From the NCBI RefSeq assembly GCF_001006305.1, contig NZ_LBHJ01000003.1:545403-609402 (forward strand): DNA of 64,000 bases. The letters are read 5' to 3'. The notes under the pieces are model-generated. The model was not told the origin of the DNA. It was given only the letters and a program-made list of their open reading frames with translations, and did no database searches. Source of the stretch: Silvibacterium bohemicum. GTDB taxonomy: Bacteria; Acidobacteriota; Terriglobia; Terriglobales; Acidobacteriaceae. A program made the translations under genes and the position numbers. Below are positions 56,365 through 64,000 of this stretch, one piece after another. Positions within the stretch are counted from its first letter, which is position 1; each line of letters opens with the position of its first letter.

Positions 56365-58728
56365 TTGACTGAAACGATCCAACCCGCGTACGACGGCTAC
56401 CGGTTCGGCCGGTTCGAGGTACGAATCAGGAACGGCGTGCTGCTGCGCGACGAAAAGCGGATAAAAATCGAAGAGCTGCCCTTTCAGCTTCTGCTGGTAC
56501 TGCTCGAGTCTCCGGGCGAAGTGGTCTCCAAAGAAACGCTGCGCAGCCGGCTGTGGAGCGACCGGATTTTCGGGGAGCTGGACAATGGCTTGCACGTGGC
56601 CGCCGCTAAGCTGCGTGAAGCGCTCGGAGAAAAGGCTGGCGCAACCGCACGGCATATCGAGACCATCCGGGGGCGAGGGTATCGGTTCAATGGCAGCGTA
56701 GAGCCCATCTTCTCACCAGCTTTCGGGATGGGGACCGATACCGCCTTCGGCGATGCCGCCGTCGCTTCGGGTCAGGCTGTGCCGGACGATGCAGGGCGTG
56801 ACGATCCACCCAACCATCTGGAACAAGCGGCAAAGACGGAAAGCTTCCTGCACCGGCGCTCGATCCGGATCGCCGCATTTGCTCTCTCCGTGCTGATCGT
56901 ATCGGCGGCCGGGCTGGTCTGGTTTTATCCTCACCGGCACAGGCCGCTGGCCGACAGCTCGGACCCGGTCGTGCTCGGCGGCTTCATCAACAATTCCGGG
57001 GACGACTCCTACAACGGCATGGGACATGCTTTCCGGGTCAAGCTTGAAGAGTCGCCTTACCTTAATTTGATACCCGAACAAAGCTTCCTGGGAACTGTTC
57101 CCGAGCCGGCCTCCGCTCCGCTCAAGCAACTCCTCAAAGGCTGCGCGTCGTTGGGCGGCAAGGTGCTGATCACCGGCGCCATTATGGCCCGATCGACAGG
57201 ATATGAAGTGACGACGGCGGCTCGAAGCTGCACCGACGGCAGCTTGCTGACCACTGAAAAAGCGAAAGCAGAGAGCCGGGAAACGGTGCTTGCGGCCCTG
57301 GACCAGGCGACGAACCGGATGCGCAGAAGCCTCGGCGAATCCGGCGCTTCTCTGCAGAGGTTCAACATGCCGCTCGCTCAGGCCACGACCTCGTCCCTGG
57401 CGGCGCTCAGGGCCTTTACGCTCGGCGAAGAGAAGCGTGACAGCGGGCAGGAGTTTGAGGCCATCCCGGATTACAAGCTTGCGGTCGATCTCGACCCGCA
57501 GTTTGCGATGGCCTATGCTCGCCTGGGGGCCATTTACTCGAACGCCGCCGAGCAGACGCAGAGCGCCGACTATTTCAAGAAGGCATTCGACCTGCGGGAG
57601 CATACTACCGACCGTGAACGGCTTTACATTGCTGCGCACTACTACCTGATCTCAGGGCAGATCCAGCGGGCGATCGAAGCCTACGAGCTGTGGCGGTCGC
57701 TCTATCCCCGGGACGCCTCGCCGTACCAGAATCTCGCGCTGGAGTATCTGGACCTGGGCGAACCGGAAAAGGCAGCGGACGTGGCGCGCACCGCGGTGCA
57801 GCTTGATGGAGCGTCGTCAATGTCGCAGGCCGCGCTGGCACGCATGTACCTCGAGACCGGCGAACAAGGGCAGTTGCAAACCCTGTGCAGCCATGTGCAG
57901 GGCGGGAAGGGCGACAGCGCCATGCTGCACGAATCCTGTTTCCTGCTCGCTTTTTTGCGCAACGACGAGGCCGCAATGCAGGAGCAGATCCTTTGGTCGC
58001 GCGGGAACGCGGCAGAGAGCGAACTGCTGGACGACGTGGCATGGGTTGCGATGTACCAGGGAAAGCTCAACGCGGGAAGAAAGCTCTTCGCGCATGCCCG
58101 GCAGACGGCGCTGGCCCAGGGATTCTCAGAGCTGGCGGCAACCATCGACGTGGATGAAGCACTTCTCGAGGTCGACTGCGGCTATCGGCGCGAAGCGCGC
58201 ATGCTGGCGCTCGACGCGCTGCGGTTGGCGCCGCAGAGTTTGAGCATCCAGGCCGGGGCGGCGCTGGCTCTGGGTCGCAGCGGGGACACCGCTTTGGCTG
58301 AATCCGAAGCGGCAAAGGCCGCCGCGCAAGCCCCACTCGACACCATTCTCAACGATGCCCAGCTGCCCTCGATACGAGCCGCGGTCCAGCTTGCAAAGCA
58401 TAACCCGCAGGCAGCGATTCAAGCGCTCGAGCGGGCGCGGCCTTACGACGCGTGCAGCGCTCTGAACCTGGCTCCGGCGTACTATCGCGGTCTGGCCTAC
58501 CAGGATGCCGGGCACCCCGATAAGGCTGCGGCTGAATTTCGCAGCGTAATCGGGTACCTCGGGCTGATGCCGGACTCGCCTTATATCCCGCTGGCCGCAA
58601 TTCAGCTGGCCAGAGTACTTCACCGGATGGGTGACGCACCGAACGCGGCCAAAGCCGAACGCCAGGCGAAGCAAGCGTGGCAGCACGCAGACCCGGACTT
58701 CCTCCCTCTGCGTAAAGGAACCTCATAG
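56365..58728 (+). CDS. Winged-helix DNA-binding protein with membrane helix and TPR repeats (CadC-like)
   Basis: 787 residues from TTG 56365; no ATG or GTG fits before the winged helix, which begins at residue 12, and no good ribosome-binding site is visible, so the start is uncertain. Residues 12-115 are an OmpR/PhoB-type winged helix (FGRFEVRIRNGVLLRDEKRIKIEELPFQLL, GYRFNG). A single membrane helix at about 168-192 follows, then a domain and TPR repeats in the periplasm (about 330-780). This CadC-like build reads an outside signal and acts on DNA directly. It is divergent from the S53 protease, a likely target. The GH30 gene lies downstream on the same strand. Confidence 0.85.
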   Translation: MTETIQPAYDGYRFGRFEVRIRNGVLLRDEKRIKIEELPFQLLLVLLESPGEVVSKETLRSRLWSDRIFGELDNGLHVAAAKLREALGEKAGATARHIETIRGRGYRFNGSVEPIFSPAFGMGTDTAFGDAAVASGQAVPDDAGRDDPPNHLEQAAKTESFLHRRSIRIAAFALSVLIVSAAGLVWFYPHRHRPLADSSDPVVLGGFINNSGDDSYNGMGHAFRVKLEESPYLNLIPEQSFLGTVPEPASAPLKQLLKGCASLGGKVLITGAIMARSTGYEVTTAARSCTDGSLLTTEKAKAESRETVLAALDQATNRMRRSLGESGASLQRFNMPLAQATTSSLAALRAFTLGEEKRDSGQEFEAIPDYKLAVDLDPQFAMAYARLGAIYSNAAEQTQSADYFKKAFDLREHTTDRERLYIAAHYYLISGQIQRAIEAYELWRSLYPRDASPYQNLALEYLDLGEPEKAADVARTAVQLDGASSMSQAALARMYLETGEQGQLQTLCSHVQGGKGDSAMLHESCFLLAFLRNDEAAMQEQILWSRGNAAESELLDDVAWVAMYQGKLNAGRKLFAHARQTALAQGFSELAATIDVDEALLEVDCGYRREARMLALDALRLAPQSLSIQAGAALALGRSGDTALAESEAAKAAAQAPLDTILNDAQLPSIRAAVQLAKHNPQAAIQALERARPYDACSALNLAPAYYRGLAYQDAGHPDKAAAEFRSVIGYLGLMPDSPYIPLAAIQLARVLHRMGDAPNAAKAERQAKQAWQHADPDFLPLRKGTS

Positions 58729-59185
58729 CGAATCGGCTTGGAGAAGCAGGAAGGCGCCGAGGAATTGGCGAAGCAATGAAGCATTTGGCGATTTAGCGCT
58801 CGCTGAGGTGGCTTCTCAGTTTCGACAGCCCTACCGTGAATATCTAGGCATGCCTGCTCATTGATCGACGATTACCTGCGAGGTAATTGCTTCGCCTCGC
58901 GATTCATTCGATATTGAAGGGGTAGACGTGCAGGATCGCTGCCACTCTACAGATATCGGAGGAAAATTACATGCCTGCCTTTCCGGTGGAAGACAGATTC
59001 AGCTCTATGGCCGATTCTTCTCATTCATAAAATGTAATCTTTCCGGGAAAAGACGGCGGAAGAACGCCGTCTCTTCCCGTTATCTGTTTCAAGAGGATCT
59101 CTGGCTTTGCATAAAGAGAGTCAGAATCTCACTGGCACTAACATGGAAATAAAGCCGATCAACAGCCATTGTTCAAGGAGGGCGA
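58729..59185. other. Intergenic region before the GH30 gene
   Basis: About 460 bases. No gene supported; the small frames here have no recognisable product. AAGGAGG about 8 bases before 59186 serves the GH30 start. Confidence 0.5.
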
Positions 59186-60595
59186 ATGGGCTTCAGGTTT
59201 CTTCGTTGGATTGCGCTTCCGGTTTGGATGCTCTCGGTGATTACGTTGCAGGCGCAACATGGAAAAACCGTCTCCTTATGGCTTACCACGGCAGATCGAA
59301 CGTCATTGCTTGCGAAACAGCCGGAGCCTCTGCGTTTCCACAAGCCGGGCACGAATCTGCAAGTTATCGAGGTGAACGATAAGGAGAAATACCAATCGAT
59401 GGACGGCTTCGGATTCGCACTTACCGGAGGCAGCGCGCAACTGCTCATGCGCATGAGCGCTGCGCAGCGAAACGATCTGTTGCATGAGCTTTTCGGCTCG
59501 GAAAACAACGGCATTGCGGTGAGCTATCTGCGTGTCAGCATCGGCTCTTCTGACATGAATGACCACGCCTTCACGTATGACGATCTGCCTGCGGGAGAGA
59601 CCGATCCCTCGCTGGCAAAGTTTAATCTGGGTCCCGACAGTACGACTGTTATCCCGATCCTGAAGGAAATCCTTGGCATTCAGCCTTCTATCAAAATTCT
59701 CGGTTCTCCGTGGTCTGCGCCCGCGTGGATGAAGACCAATGGCGCTCTTAAAAACGGCAACCTCAAGCCGGAGTATTACACCGCCTACGCTCAGTATTTC
59801 GTGAAGTACATCGAGACGGTGAAGGAGCAGGGAATTCGCATCGACGCAATTACCGTGCAGAACGAGCCGCTGAATCCGCACAACACGCCCAGTATGGTGA
59901 TGCAGGCAGAAGATCAGGCCGTCTTCATCAAAACAGCGCTTGGACCGGCTTTTCACAAAGCAGACATCAAGACCAAGATCAATGTCTATGATCACAACTG
60001 CGACCGGCCCGACTATCCGCTCACTATTCTGAAGGACCCAGAAGCGCAGGCTTATGTCGATGGTTCGGCCTTCCATCTCTATGAAGGCGAGATGAGTGCG
60101 CTGACTCAAGTGCATGAGGCCTATCCAAAGAAGAACCTCTACTTTACCGAGCAGATGACCGTCGATCGGAAAGATGATCCGAGCCTTGAAGTTGCGCGAG
60201 CGGTTGCGCGGCTTATAGTTGCGGCTCCGCGTAACTGGAGCCGCAATGTGCTCTTGTGGAATCTCGCTGCGGATCCCGGTTTTGGCCCTCACACCGATAG
60301 TGGAGGCTGCCCGGTATGTGAGGGCGCGATCACGCTGGACGGCGACAGGATTACACGCAACCTCGCCTACTATACCGTCGCGCAGGCTTCGAAATTTGTA
60401 CCTCCCGGTTCCATTCGCATCGCCTCCAGTTCTTCGGTGGACTTGCCTAACGTCGCATTCAGCGCTCCAAATGGAAAGCGTGTTGTGATCGTCGCGAACC
60501 CAGGGAGCACCGCGCAGGATTTTGAAATCCGCTACCACGGCAGATCCGTTGCAACGTCGCTCAAGTCGGGAGCTGTCGGCACCTATGTCTGGTAA
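59186..60595 (+). CDS. Secreted GH30 glycosidase (glucosylceramidase family)
   Basis: 469 residues with a signal peptide ending near ITLQAQ and AAGGAGG about 8 bases upstream. The TIM barrel carries the GH30 pattern: YQSMDGFGFALTGGSA, ILGSPWSAPAWMKTN, TVQNEPLNP (acid/base Glu, about 227) and YFTEQM (nucleophile Glu, about 321); a beta-sandwich closes the protein. GH30 members split beta-glucosylceramide, beta-1,6-glucan or glucuronoxylan, and which of these applies is not clear. It fits with the polysaccharide- and protein-degrading genes elsewhere in the window. Confidence 0.92.
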   Translation: MGFRFLRWIALPVWMLSVITLQAQHGKTVSLWLTTADRTSLLAKQPEPLRFHKPGTNLQVIEVNDKEKYQSMDGFGFALTGGSAQLLMRMSAAQRNDLLHELFGSENNGIAVSYLRVSIGSSDMNDHAFTYDDLPAGETDPSLAKFNLGPDSTTVIPILKEILGIQPSIKILGSPWSAPAWMKTNGALKNGNLKPEYYTAYAQYFVKYIETVKEQGIRIDAITVQNEPLNPHNTPSMVMQAEDQAVFIKTALGPAFHKADIKTKINVYDHNCDRPDYPLTILKDPEAQAYVDGSAFHLYEGEMSALTQVHEAYPKKNLYFTEQMTVDRKDDPSLEVARAVARLIVAAPRNWSRNVLLWNLAADPGFGPHTDSGGCPVCEGAITLDGDRITRNLAYYTVAQASKFVPPGSIRIASSSSVDLPNVAFSAPNGKRVVIVANPGSTAQDFEIRYHGRSVATSLKSGAVGTYVW

Positions 60596-60624
60596 GGCTG
60601 CCGTGTAAATGATCGGAGCATGTC

Positions 60625-60651
60625 GCAGAACAGGTCTGCTACCTGTTCTGC
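60625..60651. terminator. Hairpin behind the GH30 gene
   Basis: GCAGAACAGGT / ACCTGTTCTGC, perfect 11-base arms with a 5-base loop, starting 30 bases past the stop. No T tract follows, so intrinsic termination is not certain. It also marks the left border of the LysR remnant. Confidence 0.5.
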
Positions 60652-61074
60652 GTGAGCGCGAGGGGCGGTTATATCAAACGATTCGGTCGCCCCAGTCGGC
60701 CCGCAGATCTTAGTCACCACAATTGTCTTCAATTCGGGAATTCCGCCACCGGACAACCGTATGAATGGGAGTTTCATCGGGGCCGCAAAGTCGTTCCAGT
60801 CAAAACCAATAGCCGTCTTACGTTGACGGACGTGGGCACTCTGCTGGCGGCCTGTCTTGCTGGCGTCGGAATCGCGCGAGTGATGAACCTTGAAATTCAG
60901 CCACTGCTCAAAGCCGGCAAGCTTATCAATCTTTTTCCAAGACTGGCCCGATGAAACATTCCCTCTCAACATGCTCTATCCCTCGCGCACATTGCCTCCG
61001 GCAAAGCTGCGGGCCTTCATCGACTTCGTGCAAACGGTTGCAGGCCAGCGCGCCAATGTCGATGGGAGCACGTA
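60652..61074 (+). pseudogene. LysR-family regulator remnant with frameshift
   Basis: About 140 codons match only the C-terminal effector domain of LysR regulators (YIKRFGRPSRPADLSHHNCLQFG, then TLLAACLAGVGIARVMNLEIQPLLKAGKLINLFP). The DNA-binding half is missing. At 60939-60940 one extra A breaks the frame: without it the protein continues DWPDETFPLNMLYPSRTLPPAKLRAFIDF, a normal LysR end, to the stop at 61072-61074. So the gene was first truncated on the left and carries a one-base insertion. Confidence 0.8.
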
Positions 61075-61226
61075 GCTTTTTTCGGAAGGAGGATGTTCCG
61101 AGTAGGTATTGATTCGCATTGCCTGACGCAATCGCAGAAGTTTGCAAATTTGATAGCTATTGGATGCGGATTTAACGACAGCTCTGTTGTGTAACCGCTA
61201 GTGTCTTTCTCGTAGGAGAAAACGCT

Positions 61227-61619
61227 ATGCGTTCTATGCTCCGGTCTATCGCTTTCATGTCCGTCGCCCTCTGCGCTACTGCTGCTTTCGCTGCAGATAG
61301 AGCAGTGGTGAACGTCCCTTTCAATTTCGAAACTCACGGCATCTGGTTTCCTGCCGGCGAGTACGACGCTTCGCTCGATATGGACAAGAGCGTTCTCACA
61401 CTGCGCAACATTGCAGATCCGAAGGAAGCCATTGTCTGGGTAGTCTCGCCTGCCGATGAAATGGCGATCGAGAAACCCCTTCAGATGAAGTTCGATGATC
61501 TCGGTGGCACCCATGAGCTGCGTACCGTTCAGCTCGGGTCCCGGATCACCTCAAGACTGGACGCTCCCGCAAGACGCCACGATGCGGGCAGCTTAGTGGC
61601 TCTGGTGAGCGGCCAGTAA
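61227..61619 (+). CDS. Small secreted protein, unknown function
   Basis: 130 residues. Signal peptide (MRSMLRSIAFMSVALCATAAFA), then a compact beta-rich domain with VNVPFNFETHGIWFPAGEYDASLDMDKSVLTLRN. Small exported proteins with this NVPFxF..LPAGEY pattern are frequent in Acidobacteriota; no role is known. It is a single gene with a short leader and a strong terminator, which suggests a well expressed transcript. Confidence 0.75.
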   Translation: MRSMLRSIAFMSVALCATAAFAADRAVVNVPFNFETHGIWFPAGEYDASLDMDKSVLTLRNIADPKEAIVWVVSPADEMAIEKPLQMKFDDLGGTHELRTVQLGSRITSRLDAPARRHDAGSLVALVSGQ

Positions 61620-61639
61620 GTACAATAACACTCGTCACA

Positions 61640-61679
61640 GGGCCTGTGCCGGCATGCTCCGGCGCAGGCCCTTTTTTTT
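61640..61679 (+). terminator. Intrinsic terminator
   Basis: 13-base stem (GGGCCTGTGCCGG / CCGGCGCAGGCCC, one G-T pair), 6-base loop, then eight T residues. Confidence 0.93.
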
Positions 61680-61906
61680 GATACGGCCAACGAGTGATCC
61701 TTCGAACCTGACTTCAATTCACGATAATGTAGCATCCTCACGGGTGGGGATATGTTGCGACATGGGTTCGCCGTGCTTGGACCGATCGCGTCGACCGGCG
61801 AGACGCCCTGAACGGCGGCAGCTATCGCTCTCAAAGCTACCGAATCGTCGGCGTCCGTCTGGCATCGAATTAGCCAGCCGACTTCATCGGCTCAAGGATC
61901 TCCTAC

Positions 61907-62962
61907 ATGCAATACAAGACACTCGGCGACACCGGCCTGCTTGTTTCCACCATCTGCTTCGGCTGCATGACGTTTCACGGCGGCTCTGGTTTTTGGAGCA
62001 AGATTGGCCAAGTCGATCAGGCAGGCGCAGATGCACTCATTAAAGGCTCCATCGATGCTGGCGTGAACTTTTTCGACACCGCGGACGTTTACTCCGAGGG
62101 CGAAAGCGAAAAGACTCTCGGCCAGTCGCTCAAGAATCTCGGCATCGCCCGCAAAGACGTCGTCATCGCGACCAAGGTCTTCGGACGCACCGGCCCCGGC
62201 CGCAACGACGTGGGCGCCTCCCGCGGCCACATAATGGACGCGGTAGAGGGCAGCCTCAAACGACTCGGCACGGATCACATCGACCTGTACCAGATCCACG
62301 GAAACGACGCCGTCACGCCTGTTGAAGAAACACTTCGCGCCTTGGACACCCTCGTCCAGCAGGGCAAGGTCCGCTACATCGGGGCCAGCAACTGGGAGGC
62401 GTGGAAACTATCCCGCGCGATCACCATCTCTGAACTGAAAGATTACGCTCGCTTAGACACTCTGCAGGCTTACTACTCGATCGCTGGCCGCGATCTGGAA
62501 CGCGAATTCGTACCCATGTTCCAGCACACCAAAACGGGCCTGCTCGTCTGGAGTCCGCTCGCCGGCGGATTGCTTTCCGGAAAGTTCAGCCGTGAGAATC
62601 AGAAACCTGAAGATTCGCGCCGGTCGGAGTTTGACTTCCCCGTGGTCGACAAGGAGCGCGCTTGGCGCATCCTCGATATCATGCGACCGATCGCCGAAGC
62701 CCACAGCTGCTCACCGGCTCGCATTGCGCTCGCGTGGCTGTTACATCAACCGGTCGTCACATCTGTGATCATCGGAGCAAAGCGTCCGGATCAGCTCCAG
62801 GACAATCTCGCCGCGGTGAATGTGAAGCTCAGCCTTGAGGAATTGCAGCAGCTCAACCAGGTCAGCCAACTCCCGCCGGAATACCCTGGGTGGATGCTGC
62901 CGTTTCAAGGAGCAAACCGGCTCGACCCCAACGTCGTGCGTCCCGGCACCGAAACCAAATAA
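61907..62962 (+). CDS. Aldo/keto reductase (voltage-gated K+ channel beta-like)
   Basis: 351 residues. The AKR barrel is complete: NFFDTADVYSEGESE (Asp and Tyr), ATKVFGRTG (Lys), YQIHGNDAVTP (His), and a C-terminal cofactor segment SVIIGAKRPDQLQDNLAAV. It resembles the YhdN/Kv-beta type of NADPH reductases acting on small aldehydes or methylglyoxal. No signal peptide, so it is cytoplasmic. It stands alone; a hairpin lies about 105 bases downstream. It replaces neither the Tat-exported AKR at 6408 nor shares its context. Confidence 0.92.
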   Translation: MQYKTLGDTGLLVSTICFGCMTFHGGSGFWSKIGQVDQAGADALIKGSIDAGVNFFDTADVYSEGESEKTLGQSLKNLGIARKDVVIATKVFGRTGPGRNDVGASRGHIMDAVEGSLKRLGTDHIDLYQIHGNDAVTPVEETLRALDTLVQQGKVRYIGASNWEAWKLSRAITISELKDYARLDTLQAYYSIAGRDLEREFVPMFQHTKTGLLVWSPLAGGLLSGKFSRENQKPEDSRRSEFDFPVVDKERAWRILDIMRPIAEAHSCSPARIALAWLLHQPVVTSVIIGAKRPDQLQDNLAAVNVKLSLEELQQLNQVSQLPPEYPGWMLPFQGANRLDPNVVRPGTETK

Positions 62963-63066
62963 AACAGGTCCGGTTAAGGACGCGTCTTCTACCAGCTAGA
63001 AAGACTGGGTCTTCTTGTTTTCGAACAAGGCGACCCAGGACAATAGTTGATTCTGAATGAAAGATG

Positions 63067-63093
63067 CCGGCCGGCTTGGTTCAAGCCGGCCGG
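63067..63093. terminator. GC-rich hairpin between AKR and bestrophin fragment
   Basis: CCGGCCGGCTTG / CAAGCCGGCCGG, perfect 12-base arms with a 3-base loop. No T tract; it may be a REP-like element rather than a terminator. Confidence 0.45.
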
Positions 63094-63166
63094 TAGTAAA
63101 CAGCGACTCTAACGCGCTCCTGGCTGCCGCCTCCTATCTTGGCTATCCTCAAATGAGGAGTGTTTG

Positions 63167-63354
63167 ATGATCGTTCGGGATAGGCCAACCTTCTGGGAGC
63201 TAGTTGCCATGTGGCGGCTTTCAGTACTTCGCCGCATTGCGCCTCAGATCGCGAGCGTCCTGGTGTGGTCCTTCTTCGTAACATGGGCGAACAGCCGATA
63301 TGCGGTGGTGCTACGCGGATGGACGGTTGCGCCGTTTACGCTGCTTGGCGTGCC
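63167..63354 (+). pseudogene. Bestrophin-family channel gene, 5' fragment cut by IS element
   Basis: ATG 63167 with AGGAG 6 bases upstream opens MIVRDRPTFWELVAMWRLSVLRRIAPQIAS, the N terminus of bestrophin-like (YneE/PF01062) anion channels, with the first membrane helix and FTLLGVPV, after which normal members continue with a helix and the FRN motif. Instead the frame enters the IS481 element at about 63355 and stops at 63409. The remainder of the gene should lie beyond the right edge, past the IS copy. Confidence 0.8.
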
Positions 63355-64000
63355 TGTAGAAGGTCAAGAGGTTGTTTCATTACCGATACGGCTGATGGGC
63401 GAGTTGTAGTTGAGGCTACCATGGGGTCTTTTTAGGTTGTAGAAGTCGTTCCATGGTTTGAGGTGTAGGTCTCTTTGAGCGGAGTTGAGCCAGTGTTTTG
63501 CATAGGCCCATTCTCTGAGGGCGGTCTGTATGAAGCGTTCCGCCTTGCCGTTTGTTCTTGGAGTGTAGGGTCGGGTGCGTCGGTGAGTGAGCTGCATGGC
63601 GGCACAGGCCTGGCGGAATATCTGAGAGCGGTAACTGGAGCCGTTGTCGGTGAGCAGCGATCTGACGGTGACGCCGTGTGTGGCGAAGAAGGCGAGGGCA
63701 TCGCGCAGGAAGCCGATGGTGGTGTGTGCCTTCTGATCAGGCAGTATCTGGGTAAAGGCCAGCCGGGAGTGGTCATCCACGGCCACGTGCAGTGCCAAAA
63801 AGCCTGGATGCTGTTTTTTGCCCCGCAGCCTGCCATCGCCACGCAGCGAGACCTCCCCGAAGCGCGTCATGCCCTTGATGTCCAGGTGCAGCAGATCCCC
63901 CGGGCAAGGGTGCTCATAGCGAACCACGGGCGGCGGCGGATTCAGATCGCGCCATCGGCTCAGCCTGGCCCGGCGCAGGATACGGCTGACCGACGCGGGA
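63355..64000. mobile_element. IS481-family insertion sequence, left part
   Basis: The element begins with TGT at 63355, 9 bases outside the transposase stop, within the disrupted bestrophin gene, and continues past the right edge. The far inverted repeat and the target duplication cannot be seen. Confidence 0.8.
63364..64000 (-). CDS. IS481-family transposase, 5' end outside window
   Basis: An open frame from the right edge (PASVSRILRRARLSRWRDLNPPPPVVRYEHP) to the stop at 63364: 211 codons of the C-terminal two thirds. The DDE integrase core is intact: LHLDIKG (first Asp), LLTDNGSSY (second Asp) and NGKAERFIQ (Glu). GTG 63925-63927 is only an internal codon; the helix-turn-helix part is off the edge. 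It cuts and joins DNA ends of its own element. With no visible damage in this part, the copy could still be active. Confidence 0.93.
   Translation of the reverse strand, partial: PASVSRILRRARLSRWRDLNPPPPVVRYEHPCPGDLLHLDIKGMTRFGEVSLRGDGRLRGKKQHPGFLALHVAVDDHSRLAFTQILPDQKAHTTIGFLRDALAFFATHGVTVRSLLTDNGSSYRSQIFRQACAAMQLTHRRTRPYTPRTNGKAERFIQTALREWAYAKHWLNSAQRDLHLKPWNDFYNLKRPHGSLNYNSPISRIGNETTS

Noticed and set aside
61758..61873. Short frame ending in GGSYRSQSYRIVGVRLAS that recalls the C terminus of formylglycine-generating-type enzymes
   Set aside because: Only about 45 codons, bounded by stops, with too little similarity to call a remnant.

Overview
The window most resembles an Acidobacteriota chromosome (Terriglobia/Acidobacteriaceae type). 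This is inferred from gene content: a PadR regulator fused by codon overlap to an ADOP-type permease, lipoproteins and anchors ending in CGGG, an S53 (sedolisin) protease with Ig-like repeats and a C-terminal hydrophobic anchor, winged-helix/TPR regulators, a DUF5117/DUF4953-type metalloprotease, GH2 and GH30 glycosidases, and moderately high G+C. No rRNA, tRNA or CRISPR array was recognised. The species cannot be named from the sequence alone.

Layout. 1-8056: a very large secreted GH2-like glycosidase that runs off the left edge, a divergent membrane regulator-like protein, a Tat-exported aldo/keto reductase and a small DUF3592-like protein. 8812-10725: htpG. 10964-18259: a nitric oxide / stress block with a quinol-type NO reductase (norZ), a small Cys-containing membrane protein directly behind it, a beta carbonic anhydrase, a double-PAS histidine kinase, and one intact and one truncated AraC gene. 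Strong palindromes lie in its control regions. 18354-25203: SDR, ssb, then a leftward run multicopper oxidase-aroK-AI-2E transporter-ctaB-DUF420-small membrane protein. 25340-32748: phosphoesterase, ogt, AraC, epimerase, protoglobin, a divergent SDR/MarR pair and a glycerophosphodiesterase. 33121-40145: metalloprotease, PadR/ADOP permease and VanX-like dipeptidase.

The most interesting part is 40269-48230. A Crp/Fnr-family regulator, a tandem universal stress protein, a decaheme DmsE/MtrA-type cytochrome, an MtrB/PioB-like outer-membrane barrel, a small cytochrome c and a NapC/NirT/ImcH-like membrane multiheme cytochrome lie in a row on the + strand. Together they could carry electrons from the quinol pool through the periplasm and across the outer membrane (extracellular electron transfer, or the reverse). 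Four sites of the form (T/A)GTGA-N6-TCACA lie upstream of the regulator (two, 22 bp apart), the stress protein and the decaheme gene. The regulator's recognition helix carries the R-E-x3-R residues with which E. coli CRP reads that sequence. The locus therefore reads as a self-contained regulon.

48738-64000: a kelch-type lipoprotein and a large S53 protease (leftward), a winged-helix/TPR regulator, GH30, a LysR remnant broken by one extra base, a small secreted protein with a strong terminator, an aldo/keto reductase, and a bestrophin-family gene cut after about 62 codons by an IS481-family element that runs off the right edge.
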